Source: Clitoria ternatea (taxonomy: Eukaryota > Streptophyta > Magnoliopsida > Fabales > Fabaceae). From it: a stretch of 64,000 nucleotides of DNA. The translations under genes and the position numbers were made by a program. Below are positions 1 to 11,702 of the stretch, in pieces; within the stretch, counting starts at the first letter, position 1; each line of letters opens with the position of its first letter. The stretch spans positions 150,974,501 through 151,038,500 of the forward strand of contig CM075670.1 in the NCBI GenBank assembly GCA_037962975.1, in the 5' to 3' direction. The notes beneath the pieces are model-generated. The model did no database searches, was not told where the DNA came from, and saw nothing but the letters and a program-made list of their open reading frames with translations.

Positions 1-3000
1 AATAATAATCACTATAATTCTATTTTTTTACCACACGGTAATTATTTCTTTATCCTCATAATTTAACCAATTTCTCATTTAATCGCGCCCTACTATTTAA
101 TTTAATTTATTTAGGATCTATTTAATTAAATCTTAATTAAGTTCACCCCTTAATTTATAATTTAATTATGTAAAATGCAATTTTAGAATTATTTTCCTCC
201 GTGAACCTATGCCTGGTGACACTTTCATTGGTTGCCTATGGATACAATTTTCTTGATATTAAATAAAACAGAGAATTACATGACCAAACCAAAAGAAAAA
301 CCTAAAATCATTAAAACTCAAAAGTTGGCCTTGTGTTCACTAGTCTTGTATTAAATGAGCAAAATTCAGAATCATAACATATTGATTTTTTTTAATTGAT
401 ACAGTACTAGTAGGAAATTCCATAATAGTCAATGGTCGTTAACCATAAAATAAACAGCATGATTAGTCCCTCGTAACAAATGAGACTTTTGGCTTTGTTT
501 AGAAACAATTTCAAGATGATAAATGTATACATTTATTATAGATTTATATGTGAAATTTTTGTGGGGTTTGTACTAATAGGAATGCTCTGTGGGTTAAGGT
601 TCAAGAATAACTCAAAGAAGGAATATGGAAAGGCCGAGGGGCATTACAATTTTACAATACCTTGTTGAAGTATCGCTGAAGCAAACACTCTTACCAAGCC
701 ACACATGTCGTAGAAATACAACAAATTTGACATTACCTAAAAATCACAAGTGGTTTCGAGTATGTTATCAGAATGGAGAATTCATAAATGGGAAATTTGT
801 AAAGATTTGAAAAGAACCTTGTTATAAAACCATTCAGTCCATGAAGGTGCTTTGCATAAGGGAGATACAAGTATTAAACCAAGAACACACTCCTTATATT
901 TTCATCTATAAAATCACACCAAAGAAGAAAAATGAATAAAAAATTGACTTCAACCTCCAATTCCCAAAATCTTAGGCCATTCATGAGAAGCAAAGCAAGA
1001 GATTATTTTAAATATTAGCAGTTTTAAAAGAAAGAGTTTTCTACCCCCACAATATAAACTATCCATGCTATAAATATATTCTAATTGCCCAAAATGGTTG
1101 AGGATCTCAATTATTTGATTCGCCAAGTTTTCAGCAGAAGGAGTAGATCATCAGGACTAATTGTAGTTACTCCCAACTGCAAGATCTCTTATGGAAGTTC
1201 CAGAGGAAAAACTATGTGAATAATAATATTCAGTTCTAAATGCAATAAAAATTATATTCAAATTGATCAACCTACAAACCTCGTGTCTGGGAGGACAGTT
1301 ATGATATATGCAAAAGTTGTGAAGCAATAAAGAAGCTGCTTTCGGACAGAAAAATAATCCTTGGAAACATAATACATTTTCCCCAACAAGTTCAAGCATA
1401 CACAAATAATACAATCATTAATGTAATGTATAAAAGAAAATAAATTGACTACATATACAATTTAGTGCTAAATCAGGATAAGTGATCAGAGCTGGTTTGT
1501 CTTGATCACCATAGACTATGACAGATACAAAACCATAACCAGTTCGAATATGATGATCCTAAAATGGTAAGAACAAAAATGAATTTACTCAATCTAGCCT
1601 AACCAAAGACCAAGCCACTCACAAAGCAAAAAAAGAGTGCCAAAACTGAAGTTGGAACTTTTAGGAATGAAAAGAACCTATCTTTAAAGCAAAGGATATC
1701 CTTTATTTAGTATGTATATTGAAATTCATAAATTGAACCTTTTTCAAGCTATTTGTTCTCTAACCTGCCTCCCCATGTGCCCTTTACCGCCTTTTTAGGC
1801 AACCCAAACTAACAAGAGAAATGAGTCATTCCAGATTCCAGTCATTGTATGCTCCAAAATTTTATTTTATTTTTCAAAGAAATAAGAGAAAAAGTTAAAG
1901 ACACAAAAAGAGGATAGTATCTTAGGCTTTTCAAATGAGAAGAATAACTGGAACTCATCCAATAACTAATATGTCTATGGGCTATAAACCAGAAAAATTA
2001 AAAATAAAAAGGAAAACATGTTGAACTTCTTATATCACCCGAGTTACATTCAATACCATAAGGACAAATTTCATCCCCCACACATATACAAAATAAAAAA
2101 TTAATGCAAAAAATATGCATAATGGACCATATACAATATAGCATATTGGTATGCTATGCTAACAAGGTCTAATTAAAAATAGTATATGGAAGGTGCAAGT
2201 GTGAACGAATATGTGGCAAATAAGGAATGCACAAATCCGTTATCTTCCCACCTTCATATCTTCAAAGAAGAAACAAACATACATTCCAAGAATGAACATA
2301 AATAAACAGAAACCAACCCCATGCTAAAGTTATAACAATGTTTATTTCTAGAGCATTAATGAATCCAATAACTAAGAGTAACTCAAAGAACATTGATGCA
2401 AAGAAAAAGAAAATAACTTCAAAAATAACTTCATAGAACCATAATTAATATATCTTGAATCATACAACATTCTTTTCTTTTTTTTTCTTACTTAATTTCC
2501 CTTGTGTTGTTTCAAATAAATGGCTAAATGCTTGCTTCTAAATGCTAACAGAGAATAACACATAGTTATTTATATATTCAACAAAGAACATTTATCAAAC
2601 ATATGGTGGGCACATTGCACATATCATACCTGAAATGACGTTCATGTCTGAGGAAAACAAGATATATTTGTTCTACAATCTGCATTTCATTCTATTTTAA
2701 AAGAGAAGGGATATAATAAACAATTAAATAGAGGAATGAAACCCGAGGCTAAAGGAAATTAAGGCCATGGAAATCAAACTCAATAAACCACAGAAAGATG
2801 AGGAATCATACTTGAGTCTTAAGGAAATTAGGGCCACATAAATCAAACTCAATAAACTGTAGAGAGAGTAAGGAATTACACTTAAGGAATAATAGAGAGA
2901 GAGTGAGGAATCACAAAGAGGGAGTGAGGAGTCGTAAAGAGAGTGAAGAGAATCATGGTTCAGAAGGATTGAGAGTTGGAATTGCAGAGAGAGAGGAGAA

Positions 3001-3084
3001 TCATGGTTTAGAGGGATTAAGAGTTGGAATCATAGAGAGAGTGTAAAAGGAGTCCTAGGATTTTTTGTTTTTTTGCATAAAAAA
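1..3084. other. Gene-poor AT-rich DNA, possibly the interior of a CACTA transposon
   Basis: No reading frame here resembles a known protein; the short open frames lack recognisable motifs or codon bias. From about 2752 to 3055 the DNA is purine-rich with imperfect tandem repeats: a unit of about 65 bp containing AATCAAACTCAATAAAC occurs twice, and a unit containing GAGAATCATGGTT occurs twice. Because a CACTA-type terminus closes this stretch at 3236 and no opposite CACTA end was found in the window, the whole stretch may belong to a non-autonomous CACTA element starting before base 1. That is inference. Confidence 0.35.
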
Positions 3085-3236
3085 TTAATAACCGGGGTGG
3101 TTCAATAATACTGCAGGGCAACCCGCCCCTAAACCCCTAAAATTGCCGCCCCAACCACCGATAAATTGTCAGCAGCGGTGGTTGCTTCATAACCGCCTTT
3201 ATCTACCCGCAGGTAGCTTCTTCTTTTCTTGTAGTG
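3085..3236. mobile_element. CACTA (En/Spm) transposon terminus with subterminal repeats
   Basis: The stretch ends with TTCTTTTCTTGTAGTG, the reverse complement of CACTACAAGAAAAGAA, the classic plant CACTA terminal inverted repeat. Just inside are GC-rich subterminal motifs in both orientations: CAACCACCG at 3152 pairs with CGGTGGTTG at 3176-3184, with further GCCGCCC and AACCGCC copies. CACTA transposases bind such subterminal repeats. The following three bases, AAA, would be the target duplication, but the other end is not in the window, so this cannot be tested. The element sits against a decayed copia pol fragment. Confidence 0.7.
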
Positions 3237-3890
3237 AAAGTATATTAGAATTGTCTCAAAAAGCTTATATAAATAAAGTGTTAGAGGGATTTACATCTTC
3301 TATTCCAATTCAAAAAGGAGATAAGTTTAGTTTCATGCAATGTTCAAGGAATGAATTAGAATAGAAACAAATGGAAGAAATTCCTTATGCATTGGTAGTA
3401 AGGAGTTTAATGTATGCTCAGGCTTCTACACGATTAGATATCAACTTTGTAGTTTGAATGTTAAGAAGATACTAGAGTAACCCTAGTATAGAACACTATA
3501 AAGCTATAAAGAAACTTCTAAGATATTTATAGGGAAAAAGATTACATACTTACTTTTAGGAGATCTGATCATCTTGAGGTGGTTGGAAACATAATTAAAA
3601 CTTTGTCGGATGTGTAGATACAAAAAGTATACATTCAGGTATTTATTTCAATTAGCTAGGGGGCTATCTAATTCGAAAAGTACAAAGTAGACAGTCATTG
3701 CTGTATTTACTATGGACACTGAATTTATGACATACTTTGAGGTCTTGGTTCAGGCTAAATGGCTACCAAATTTTATTTCAGGACTTGAAATTGTTGAGAG
3801 TATTCCCAAGCTACTAAAAATTTATTGTGATAATTTTATAGCAATTTTCTTTTCTAAGTACGACAAGTTCAGAGTCAGACTTGGAAGGGG
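3237..3890 (+). pseudogene. Ty1/copia pol fragment (end of RT and RNase H)
   Basis: Plus-strand translation, read through many stops and at least one frameshift, gives the typical end of a copia polyprotein. In order: LSQKAYINKVLE (after RT); IPYALVVRSLMYAQASTRLD (start of RNase H); NPSIEHYKAIKKLLRYL; a decayed GCVDTKSIHSG block; and a C-terminal stretch with KIYCDN and FFSKYDK. RNase H would normally act in reverse transcription, but at least eight stops rule out function. The 5' side is cut by the CACTA terminus and the 3' side by the LTR of element X. Opposite in strand to most elements here and clearly old. Confidence 0.8.
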
Positions 3891-4607
3891 GATTAAATAA
3901 GTCTTAAATTCTTTTCATTTTGAACTTAGAAACTTTTTGAGCGAGAATCTAGCAGACTTTTGAACTAGACTTTATAAGATTAGGGATAGAGAGATTGAAT
4001 ATAGAATTTATACTGGTTCACTTCCAACTTAGAAGTTACATCCAGTCCCTTCAAACTTGAAGGATTTTCACTATGTAAAAACACCTTTTACATAACAACA
4101 TAGACCGTGCCACAAGTATTATTGACTCTAGCCTCTCCTGGCTTAAACCCAAGTATTGTTTCAACAAGCCACTCCTGGCTCAGTCCTAAGTATTCTTTCA
4201 AAAGCCTCTTCAGGCCAAACAATTGTTTCCCAACAGAAACTAAGACTAGTAACACACCATATTTTACACAAATAAAGGATTTGAAAGAGTGTTTGTGTTT
4301 CTGATAACTTAGTGTATACAACAGATACAAGAAAAGAGCTGATACATTAACTATAAAAGACAAAGACTAAGGTCTCTTAGGAGCAAAACAACAAAGAAAG
4401 TCTTTACTTTAGAGAAGAAAGCTAAGACTGAGAACTTGAAAGAGCAGAGAGAAGCTTTTCTGAATCTGATTCTCAAAGTTGTTAAAGTCGTTAACTTCTT
4501 CAAGTTTTGAAATCCCTTCATATATTTAGGCCTTTGAGATAGCCGTTATGAATCTGTTGAAGGGATTTAGCCTTTGTAAGAATTGCACCTTGAAGATGAG
4601 ATGAGGA
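3880..4607 (-). repeat. Element X (copia) 3' LTR, first part
   Basis: LTR-like DNA between the copia pol fragment and the gag/protease element. It rejoins 11703-12462 across that insertion: the flanking GAGGA occurs on both sides, so the pre-insertion sequence can be read through. The outer boundary is approximate; I see no clear TG end and chose the change of character after the RNase H remnant. Total LTR length would be about 1.5 kb, normal for SIRE-like copia. No gene is visible. Confidence 0.55.
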
Positions 4608-6087
4608 TGATAGCTAACCCCAAGCGCGGGGTATCGAAGTACTAAAAGAGATATCATTCCCATAGAGATTGTGCCCAAGTGCTAGTTATAACGGTATTTC
4701 AATTATTCAGTGAATCAATTGAGATGAATTACTAGAATGATTATAAATAGTAAATCAGAGAATAGAAAAGTTAACGTCTTTATAGAAGAAAATCAGAGCA
4801 AGTTTAGGAAAGTCAATTAAAGGAAGGTTTTGGGATTTAAGGGTTCATATGCATGTACCAAAATTAAAGGTCAATTGTCTATCTAATTATATGATTTCTG
4901 TTTCTAAGTTGGATACCCCTGATTTAATTAATACTTTTCTCTCCAAAGCCTATTAACGTGCCTAATTCTCGAAGAACCGCGTTCAATTCGTTAATTAAAC
5001 CCCTTAAGTTTTGTAGGAATCCAATTAATCCTCAAATGAGTTCGCTTACCATCGTAAAACAAAGACATAGGTTCAATTTATGTGTTTTCGAATAATATAC
5101 CTACTCTCGTAAGGCATACAATTTGGAATCAACTACGCTTATCTCTAAGTCTTGTAGAAGCATTATGATACATAAATCAAATAGAAAAATAAAATCATAT
5201 CCTTGAAGGGTAAAGAACAATTAATTTAGATACATAAGCATATTACATCCTTGAATCCCAAGAACGAAAGTTTAGTGTGCCATAAAGATTGTCATCATCA
5301 TGTCATACATAACCAAATGACAGTCAAACATAAAAGGAATCAAAAGTGTAAACTACGGATGCAGAATTACAAATTACTTCTCACTAGGATTATAAACTCT
5401 TTCTCCCAAATCTGTAGAGTTGATCTCTCTTGATGAATTGATCCTCGATTCTAATAAAAAGTCTCCCAAATGATGCTTAAAAATCTCCCAAAAGGTGCCT
5501 CCAAAACTGTCTCTCTGGAACTCTCTCCAACTCCTCCTCCTTGGCCCATTAGAAACCCTAAAACTTAAGTGAATTGGGCCGCGTAGGGGACAACCACGGC
5601 AAGTGGTTCGAGCCCTGATGCTCCTTGGCTTTAAATCCATAATTACTGGTGACACACAGAGTAAACCATGGCCAGTGGTGGGAAACCACGGCCAGTGGTT
5701 GCTTCTGACTTGTTCCTTTTTGCTTCAACAAGGCTCCTTGGTGTTCCCCAGTGCCCACCACAGCCAGTGGTGGATAACCACGGCCAGTGGTGGTCTCTGA
5801 CCTACTTTTCCCTTCCTTCCAGGGCCAACCACAGCCAGTGGTTGTCCTCTACTGGCATTGGTTTCCTCCAATCTTGCCAAAATGCACTCCTAAAGGCCTT
5901 AGAAGTCTCTTCTTTCATCTACTTTGCCATTTTTCCTCAAAAGAGACCTAAAATATCATTTATCCTGCATAATAAGAACAACCAAGTAATATGTGTGGAA
6001 CAGAATCAAAATCAAAGGAATTGAACATGAACAATATGTAAAGAAACCTAAAAACAACTAAAAATAGCACACAATACACACTTATCA
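4608..6087 (-). repeat. 3' LTR of the gag/protease element
   Basis: 1480 bp, from TGATAGC to TTATCA. It matches 10202-11697 with scattered differences and small indels, so the insertion is not recent. A cluster of seven CCACGGCCAGTGG-like imperfect palindromes lies at about 5592-5865 (CCAC, five bases, GTGG), several with CG changed to TG or CA. Frames read across this LTR are not genes. Confidence 0.9.
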
Positions 6088-7573
6088 AAATACCCTAAAC
6101 TAAAACATTGCTTGTCCTCAAGCAATCACTGAATCCATACAAGCATATAATGAAAGACCAGTAGACCCAAACAAACTTTAGAAATCTTGTGTTTATTTAT
6201 TTTCTTTGGCTTTGTGTTTTTAAAAGACTGTATAGACTACCAGAATATACCACAATCAACCGTCAAACCATGTTCCCTAAGATTAGACCTAAGGTACTCT
6301 TTCTTACTTTCCACTCAGTGTATGTCTTGTGTTTCAATCCACTCAGACCACAACTATCTAAACACTACCATAGGCTTGGCAATTAACCACAGACTCCACA
6401 GTTATCAAGAAAACATGCATTGGTCAAAAGGTCTTTTAAAGGGTTGTAATGGGGCTAGGGGATTCATAACATAGGAATGGAAACCAAGAAAAGGGAAATG
6501 CAAAGGGCTTAATTTCTGTAAGAAGAGTAATATCATAAAAGGCAAGCAAACCTCAATTTAATAGCTTTTCTCTATGATTCATTTATTTTCAATTTCTTTT
6601 TCTTTTTCTCTTTTTTTATACATGAAACTCAACTACTTATCCTTCCTTTTCTTTGAATCACACACCCCAAACTATCTTAGTTTGTGTTTCTTAATTCACT
6701 TTTTCAAACCATCCATATTTAGTTTGCTTACCCCTTTTTTATATATCATTCAAGGCTTTCAAAGAAAATCATATCATTTTGTGGCTCAAAATGGGCAACT
6801 AGTGGATTATGTCTTAACAAATTCTGAGGTTAAAGAAACAAAAACCTAAATTTTACCTTTTTCATTCCAATCATGCATTCACAAACCATTTTGAAAGGGT
6901 CAAAAGCAAAGTTCTAGAGTACCTAAAATGTGTGAATCACCCAGTCAAAGAAACATAGGCATTTTTAATTAATGAACTGAACACCCTATCGGCTCAAAAG
7001 CTCACAGTGGTAATTAGCTTAATCAAAGAAACATAGTCATCATGTAGAGTGATAATTCTGGCAAGAATATCAATCAATTATTATTGTTTTATTTTATTTT
7101 ATTTTTTATTTGTTTTTTTATACAAGATTCACCCAGGTAATGCTTAAAATCCAACCAATCTACATTACATGTTATAAAAATAACAATAACTGCAATCAGC
7201 AATCAATGCTAGCCTAAGTCATATGAGTAGACATATAATCATGCAAATGAGCTGGAACATAAGCATACAATCATGCAAATGAACCAGAAAATAAAAATAA
7301 ACAAAAATAAAAGGGAATAAAGAATGAACGAGCTAAACTTTTGTGTACCCCTCACCTCAAGGGGACCAAAGGGGTCCGTAATTGAGGAACCAGGGGAAAT
7401 AGGACACAAAACATAGCAATTCAACAAGTTCTTGTTTATTTGTTTTTCTCTTTATTTGATTTTTTTTCTTTTTTTACCAACTAAAAATTTCAAAGAAAAC
7501 ACAGAGATATAAACAACTATAGGGTTACCTCCCCACCAGTGCTAAGTTTAACGTCTTCTGCCAGACACTATAC
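6088..7573 (-). other. 3' untranslated region of the gag/protease element
   Basis: No gene seen. Two conserved blocks are shared with the intact Athila element. At 6110-6124 the minus strand reads CTTGAGGACAAGCAA, a motif typical of Athila elements just before the polypurine tract; the tract itself is weak here (GTTTAGGGTATT). At about 7522-7570 the plus strand reads GGGTTACCTCCC, then CTAAGTTTAACGTC, matching the block directly after pol in the Athila element at 37068-37110. Retention of both blocks suggests cis functions. Confidence 0.65.
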
Positions 7574-8374
7574 CTAAATTACAACCAAGAACCTAATAGA
7601 GCCATGAAATTCATACCTCAGCGTGGAATTTAAAGGCTTAAGTTCCACATTGAGGTTCACCACTTTGTCACACATGACTTCAGTATCATGTTTCAGTAGT
7701 GCATAACCCTTACTGCATTTTGATGTTCCTGCAGGCTCATCCAGAAAAACAAAATCAAGTGGGTCCTTAGGAAGAATCTCTTCCTTCACTACTTGGTCAA
7801 CTAATTCAATGTTACAGAAAACATTATCATGAAAAGGTTTTTTCATAGAATCTATCAAATTAAATTCAACCTTTTTGTCCCCTACAGTCAGAGACAACTT
7901 ACCATTTTTAACATCAATTGTGGCACCTGCAGTGGCTAAAAATGGCCGGCCTAATATAATAAGGATCATAGAATCCTCATCCATCTCTAGCATAACAAAA
8001 TCAGTAAGGATAAAAAATTTTCCTACCCTAATAGGAATATCCTCTAAAATACCTACAGGATACTTAATAGATTTATTAGCCAATTGTAAGGACATCCTAG
8101 TAGGTTTCAATTCCCTCAATCCTAGCTTCTTAGAAATAGATAGAGGCATCAGGCTAACACTAGCTCCTAAATCACATAAAGCTCTATCTATTAACAGATC
8201 ACCAATCATGCATGGGATAGAAAAGCTACCTAGATCGTGAAGCTTGGGTGGCAGCTTCCTTTGGATCAGTGCACTGCACTCCTTAGTAAGTGCTACTGTA
8301 TCATCTTCCTCCAGCTTCCTCTTGTTACACAAAATATCCTTCAAAAACTTCACGTAGGTAGGCATTTGCTGCAA
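7574..8374 (-). CDS. Athila-type retroviral aspartic protease, end of truncated gag-pro
   Basis: Open for 266 codons; the listed ATG is internal, since homology continues upstream. In its normal role this pepsin-like retroviral protease cuts the Gag-Pol polyprotein inside virus-like particles. It shows the Athila signature with DLGAS in place of the usual DTGA or DSGA, followed by LMPLS, then a flap region and the hydrophobic ILGRPF motif near residue 142. It aligns along its length with the protease of the Athila element (DLGASINLMPLS, LILGRPF). The frame ends shortly after a short remnant of the protease-RT linker (VELKPL); RT should follow but is missing. Upstream gag is frameshifted, so this protease is probably not made as part of a full polyprotein now. 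Confidence 0.8.
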   Translation of the reverse strand: MQQMPTYVKFLKDILCNKRKLEEDDTVALTKECSALIQRKLPPKLHDLGSFSIPCMIGDLLIDRALCDLGASVSLMPLSISKKLGLRELKPTRMSLQLANKSIKYPVGILEDIPIRVGKFFILTDFVMLEMDEDSMILIILGRPFLATAGATIDVKNGKLSLTVGDKKVEFNLIDSMKKPFHDNVFCNIELVDQVVKEEILPKDPLDFVFLDEPAGTSKCSKGYALLKHDTEVMCDKVVNLNVELKPLNSTLRYEFHGSIRFLVVI

Positions 8375-8432
8375 AGTATCAATGAAAAATATTAACGTAG
8401 AGATTTTTTAAAACCTTAAGAAACTTATCAAA

Positions 8433-9867
8433 CTATTTGTCCAACTTGGCCTTGGCCAAGCATTGAGGAAGTGGAATGAGAGACTGATATGGTTTCACCT
8501 CCTCCTTTTTTTCACTTTGTTTCTTTTCCTTATTTGGTGGATGAGAATAAGAATCTTCCACCTTCTTTTCTTTCTTGGCCTCTTCCTCATTCATACCAAC
8601 CGGGCCATCATACTGTGTACCACTCCTAAGAGTGATAGCCATGGTGTGATTGGATGGTCCCCTTTCAGGCTTTCCAGGAAAGGGTCCTGGCATTCTCTAA
8701 GAGGATAAAGCTTGTGGAGCAATCTGGTTCTCCAACATTTTATTATGGGTGGCAAGAGTGTCCACCTTGGAGGTTAACTTCTTAATAGCATCAAAGAAAT
8801 TATCATTTTGTTTTAGCTGGGTGGTCATAAAGGTCTCCATCAAGGACTCCAGTTTAGACTTTTGTGGGATGTATGGTCCTTGTGGTTGCCTGAAATTACT
8901 CTGATTGTCTTGGTAGGGAGGTGGTCTATTTTGGAAACCAGGTGGTCCTTGTGGTTTTCAGAAATTATTGCCATAATTTCCACTATAGTTCCCAATAGCA
9001 TCCACCTGTTGCATCTCTGGCTCGGCATTTTGAGTCACTCCAAGCTGATAACCTGAAATGTTATGACCTAAAACACCATAAGGCTCACAAACAAGATTAG
9101 AAGTACCTGTTCCTAATTTATCAAATTTATCAATTTTAACAAATAGTGCCTCTACTTTAGTAGTTAATAAATAGAAAACATCAACAGAGTACTTACCTGG
9201 AGTTCTTGGTGAACTCCTTTCTGAGGACCACTAGTATGTGTTTTAAGCAATCTCCTCAATAAGATTGTAATCTTCCTCCATGTTCTTACTCATGAAGGCA
9301 TCGCCAGCTACAACATCCACGGTCACCTTCTGGTTCGGATGAGCCCATTATAGAAAATGTGCATAGTCAACAAGCGTTCGATACCATGGTATGGGCATTC
9401 CCGGAGCATTTCTTTATACCTCTCCCAGGCATCATAAAGAGTTTCATCATCTTTCTGAGTGAAAGTGATGATTTGCTTTCTCAACTGATCTATTTTTCTC
9501 CTTGGATAGTACTTGTTGAGGAAAGCATGAGACAACTACTCCCATGTAGTGATTGACCCCTCCAGAAGCGCATACAACCAAGGTCTGGCCTTGTCCCTTA
9601 GAGAAAATGGGAAAGCCTAAGCCGAATTGCATCATTTGAGACCCCATTCACCTTGAGCGTGTCATAGTACTCAAGGAAAATCTGAAGATGCAAGTTGGGA
9701 TCCTCAGATAGCAATCCTCCAAACTGACTTTGTTGAACCATCGAGAGCAAGGATGGCTTTAACTCAAAATTATTTGCCTCAATATTGGGTCTAGTGTTGC
9801 TAGACCTTCGTCCCATTGCATTAGGTGCTGCAAAATCACGAAGTGCTCTGTTGTTGGGATCTTCCAT
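8433..9867 (-). pseudogene. Athila-type gag, broken by frameshifts
   Basis: The start at 9867 gives MEDPNNRALRDFAAP, an Athila-like Gag N terminus. The capsid-like part (retrotrans_gag family) then changes frame: one piece at 9598-9867 holds SEDPNLHLQIFLEY, the next at 9323-9535 holds AFLNKYYP and a DAWERYKEMLRECPYHG block. A glutamine- and asparagine-rich region follows (about 8840-9060), then a lysine/glutamate-rich linker at 8433-8693 leading to the protease. I saw no zinc knuckle. At least three frame changes and several stops mean a single Gag cannot be made. Gag would form the particle that packages the element RNA. Confidence 0.8.
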
Positions 9868-10178
9868 TTATGCTTGACTCATTGAACAAGAAGGTTGGTG
9901 TCTGTTTTGTTCAATGTGTGTCTTAAGAAGTCTGATCTTCCGAAGGGTTCTTTCAATCTCAGGATAAAATATATGCTCAAAGTTGTCGCTTTTTCGCATA
10001 AAGGGGCCTGCACAAATCTGAACAACCAAAAAGAACAAGCGTAATTCTGCAGAAAAATTAAAATAAAATAGAAAATGTGGAAAATACAGAGAAAATAAAA
10101 GAAATATGCCGAAAATATACAGAGGATGCACACTAGTCTAATTGAACATGGCTTAGCCAATATTAGGGGAAACACAAT
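9868..10178 (-). other. 5' leader of the gag/protease element
   Basis: Untranslated leader between the primer site and the gag start; AT-rich with short T-rich tracts. Frames seen across it lack homology. Packaging and dimerisation signals would be expected here but cannot be recognised by eye. Confidence 0.5.
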
Positions 10179-10195
10179 CCCCAGCAACGACACCA
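10179..10195 (-). promoter_or_regulatory. Primer-binding site, tRNA-Asp type, slightly decayed
   Basis: The minus strand reads TGGTGTCGTTGCTGGGG a few bases inside the 5' LTR. The intact Athila element has TGGCGCCGTTGCCGGGG in the same place, complementary to the 3' end of tRNA-Asp. The three differences are all C to T, as expected from decay of methylated cytosine. Confidence 0.8.
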
Positions 10196-10201
10196 AAAAC
10201 T

Positions 10202-11697
10202 TGATAGCCAACCGCAAGCGCACGGGGTATCAAAGTAATAAAAGAGATATCGTTCCCATAGAGATTGTGCCTAAGTACTAGTTATAATGGTATTTCAATT
10301 ATCCAATGAATCGATTAAGATGAATTACTAGAATGATTATAAACAATAAATCATAGAACAGAAAAGTTAACGTCTTTATAGAAGAAAATCAAAGCAAGTT
10401 TAGGAAAGTCAATTAAAGGAAGGTCTTGGGATTTAAAGGTTCATATGCAAGTACCAAAATTAAAGGTCAATTTCCTATCCAATTATATGATTTCCATTTT
10501 GAAGGTGGATACCCCTGATTTAATTAATACCTTTCTCTCGAAAGCCTATTAACGTGCCTAAATCCTAAAGAACCACATTCAATTCGTTAATTAAAGACCT
10601 TAAGTTTTATGGGAATCCAATTAATCCTCAAATGAGTTCACTTACCATTGTAAGACAAAAACATAGGTTCAATTTATGTGTTTTCAAATAATATACCTAG
10701 TCTCGTAGCACATACAATTTGGAATCAACTACGCTTATCTCTAAGTCTTGTAGAAGCATTACGATACATAAATCAAATAGAAACATAAAATCATATCCTT
10801 GAAGGGTAAAGAACAATTAATTTAGATACATAAGCATATTACATCCTTTAATCCCAAGAATGAAAGTTTAGTATGCCATAAAGATTGTCATCATCATGTC
10901 ATACATAACCCAAGCACAGTCAAACATAAAAGGAATTAAAAGTGTAAACTAGGGATGTAGAATTACATATTACTTCTCATTAGGATTGTAAACTCTTTCT
11001 CCCAAATCTGTAGAGTTGATCTCTCTTGATGAATTGATCCTCGATCTCCAATAAAAAGTCTCCCAAATGATGCTTTAAAATCTCCCAAAAGGTGCCTCCA
11101 AAACTGCCTCTCTGGAACTCTCTCCAACTCCCCCTCCTTGGCCCATTAGAAACCCTAAAACTTAAATGAATTGGGCCACGTAGGGGATAACCACGGCCAG
11201 TGGTTCGAGCCCTGATGCTCCTTGGCTTTAAATCCACAATTATTGGTGACACACAGAGCAAACCATGGCCAGTGGTGGGAAACCACGGCCAGTGGTTACT
11301 TCTGACTTGTTCCTTTTTGCTTCAACAAGGCTCCTTGGTGTTCCCCAGTGCCCACCACAGCTAGTGTTGGATACCCATGGCTAGTGGTGGTCTCTGACCT
11401 ACTTTTCCCTTCCTTCCAGTGCTAACCACAGCCAATGGTTATCCCCCACTGGCAGTGGTTTCCTCCAATCTTGCCAAAATGCACTCCTAAAGGCCTTAGA
11501 AGTTTGTTCTTTCATCTTCTTTGCCATTTTTCCTCAAAAGAGACCTAAAATATCATTAATCCTATAAAATAAGAACAACCAAGTAATATATGTCAAAAGG
11601 AATCAAAATCAAGGGAATCAGACATGAACAATATGCAAAGAAACCTAAAAACTAGACCTAAAAACAACCAAAAATAGCACATAATACACATTTATCA
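10202..11697 (-). repeat. 5' LTR of the gag/protease element
   Basis: 1496 bp, from TGATAGC to TTATCA, followed by the duplication GAGGA. Seven CCAC-N5-GTGG imperfect palindromes lie at 11190-11462, in the upstream part of the LTR when read on the minus strand. The region just downstream in that direction has two TGGGCC motifs and an AAACCCTA box, both common in plant promoters. No clear TATA box was found. Confidence 0.9.
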
Positions 11698-11702
11698 GAG
11701 GA

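Larger units (their letters stand above)
4608..11697 (-). mobile_element. Non-autonomous Ty3/gypsy element with gag and protease only (Athila-derived, TR-GAG type)
   Basis: Complete insertion of about 7.1 kb flanked by a perfect 5-bp duplication, GAGGA (4603-4607 and 11698-11702). The LTRs of 1480 and 1496 bp start TGATAG and end TTATCA. Inside, in minus-strand order, are a tRNA-Asp-like primer site, gag, an aspartic protease, a block conserved just after Athila pol, and a 3' region with CTTGAGGACAAGCAA next to the second LTR. Reverse transcriptase, RNase H and integrase are absent, with the gap exactly between protease and the post-pol block. This fits the TR-GAG class, which relies on enzymes from an autonomous relative. 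It sits inside the LTR of copia element X. Confidence 0.9.

Noticed and set aside
480..810. Two overlapping short frames near the left end
   Set aside because: No homology, no codon bias, AT-rich surroundings without gene signals.
11140..11165. AAACCCTA box as a telomere-like repeat
   Set aside because: Single copy; more likely a plant promoter telo-box within the LTR.
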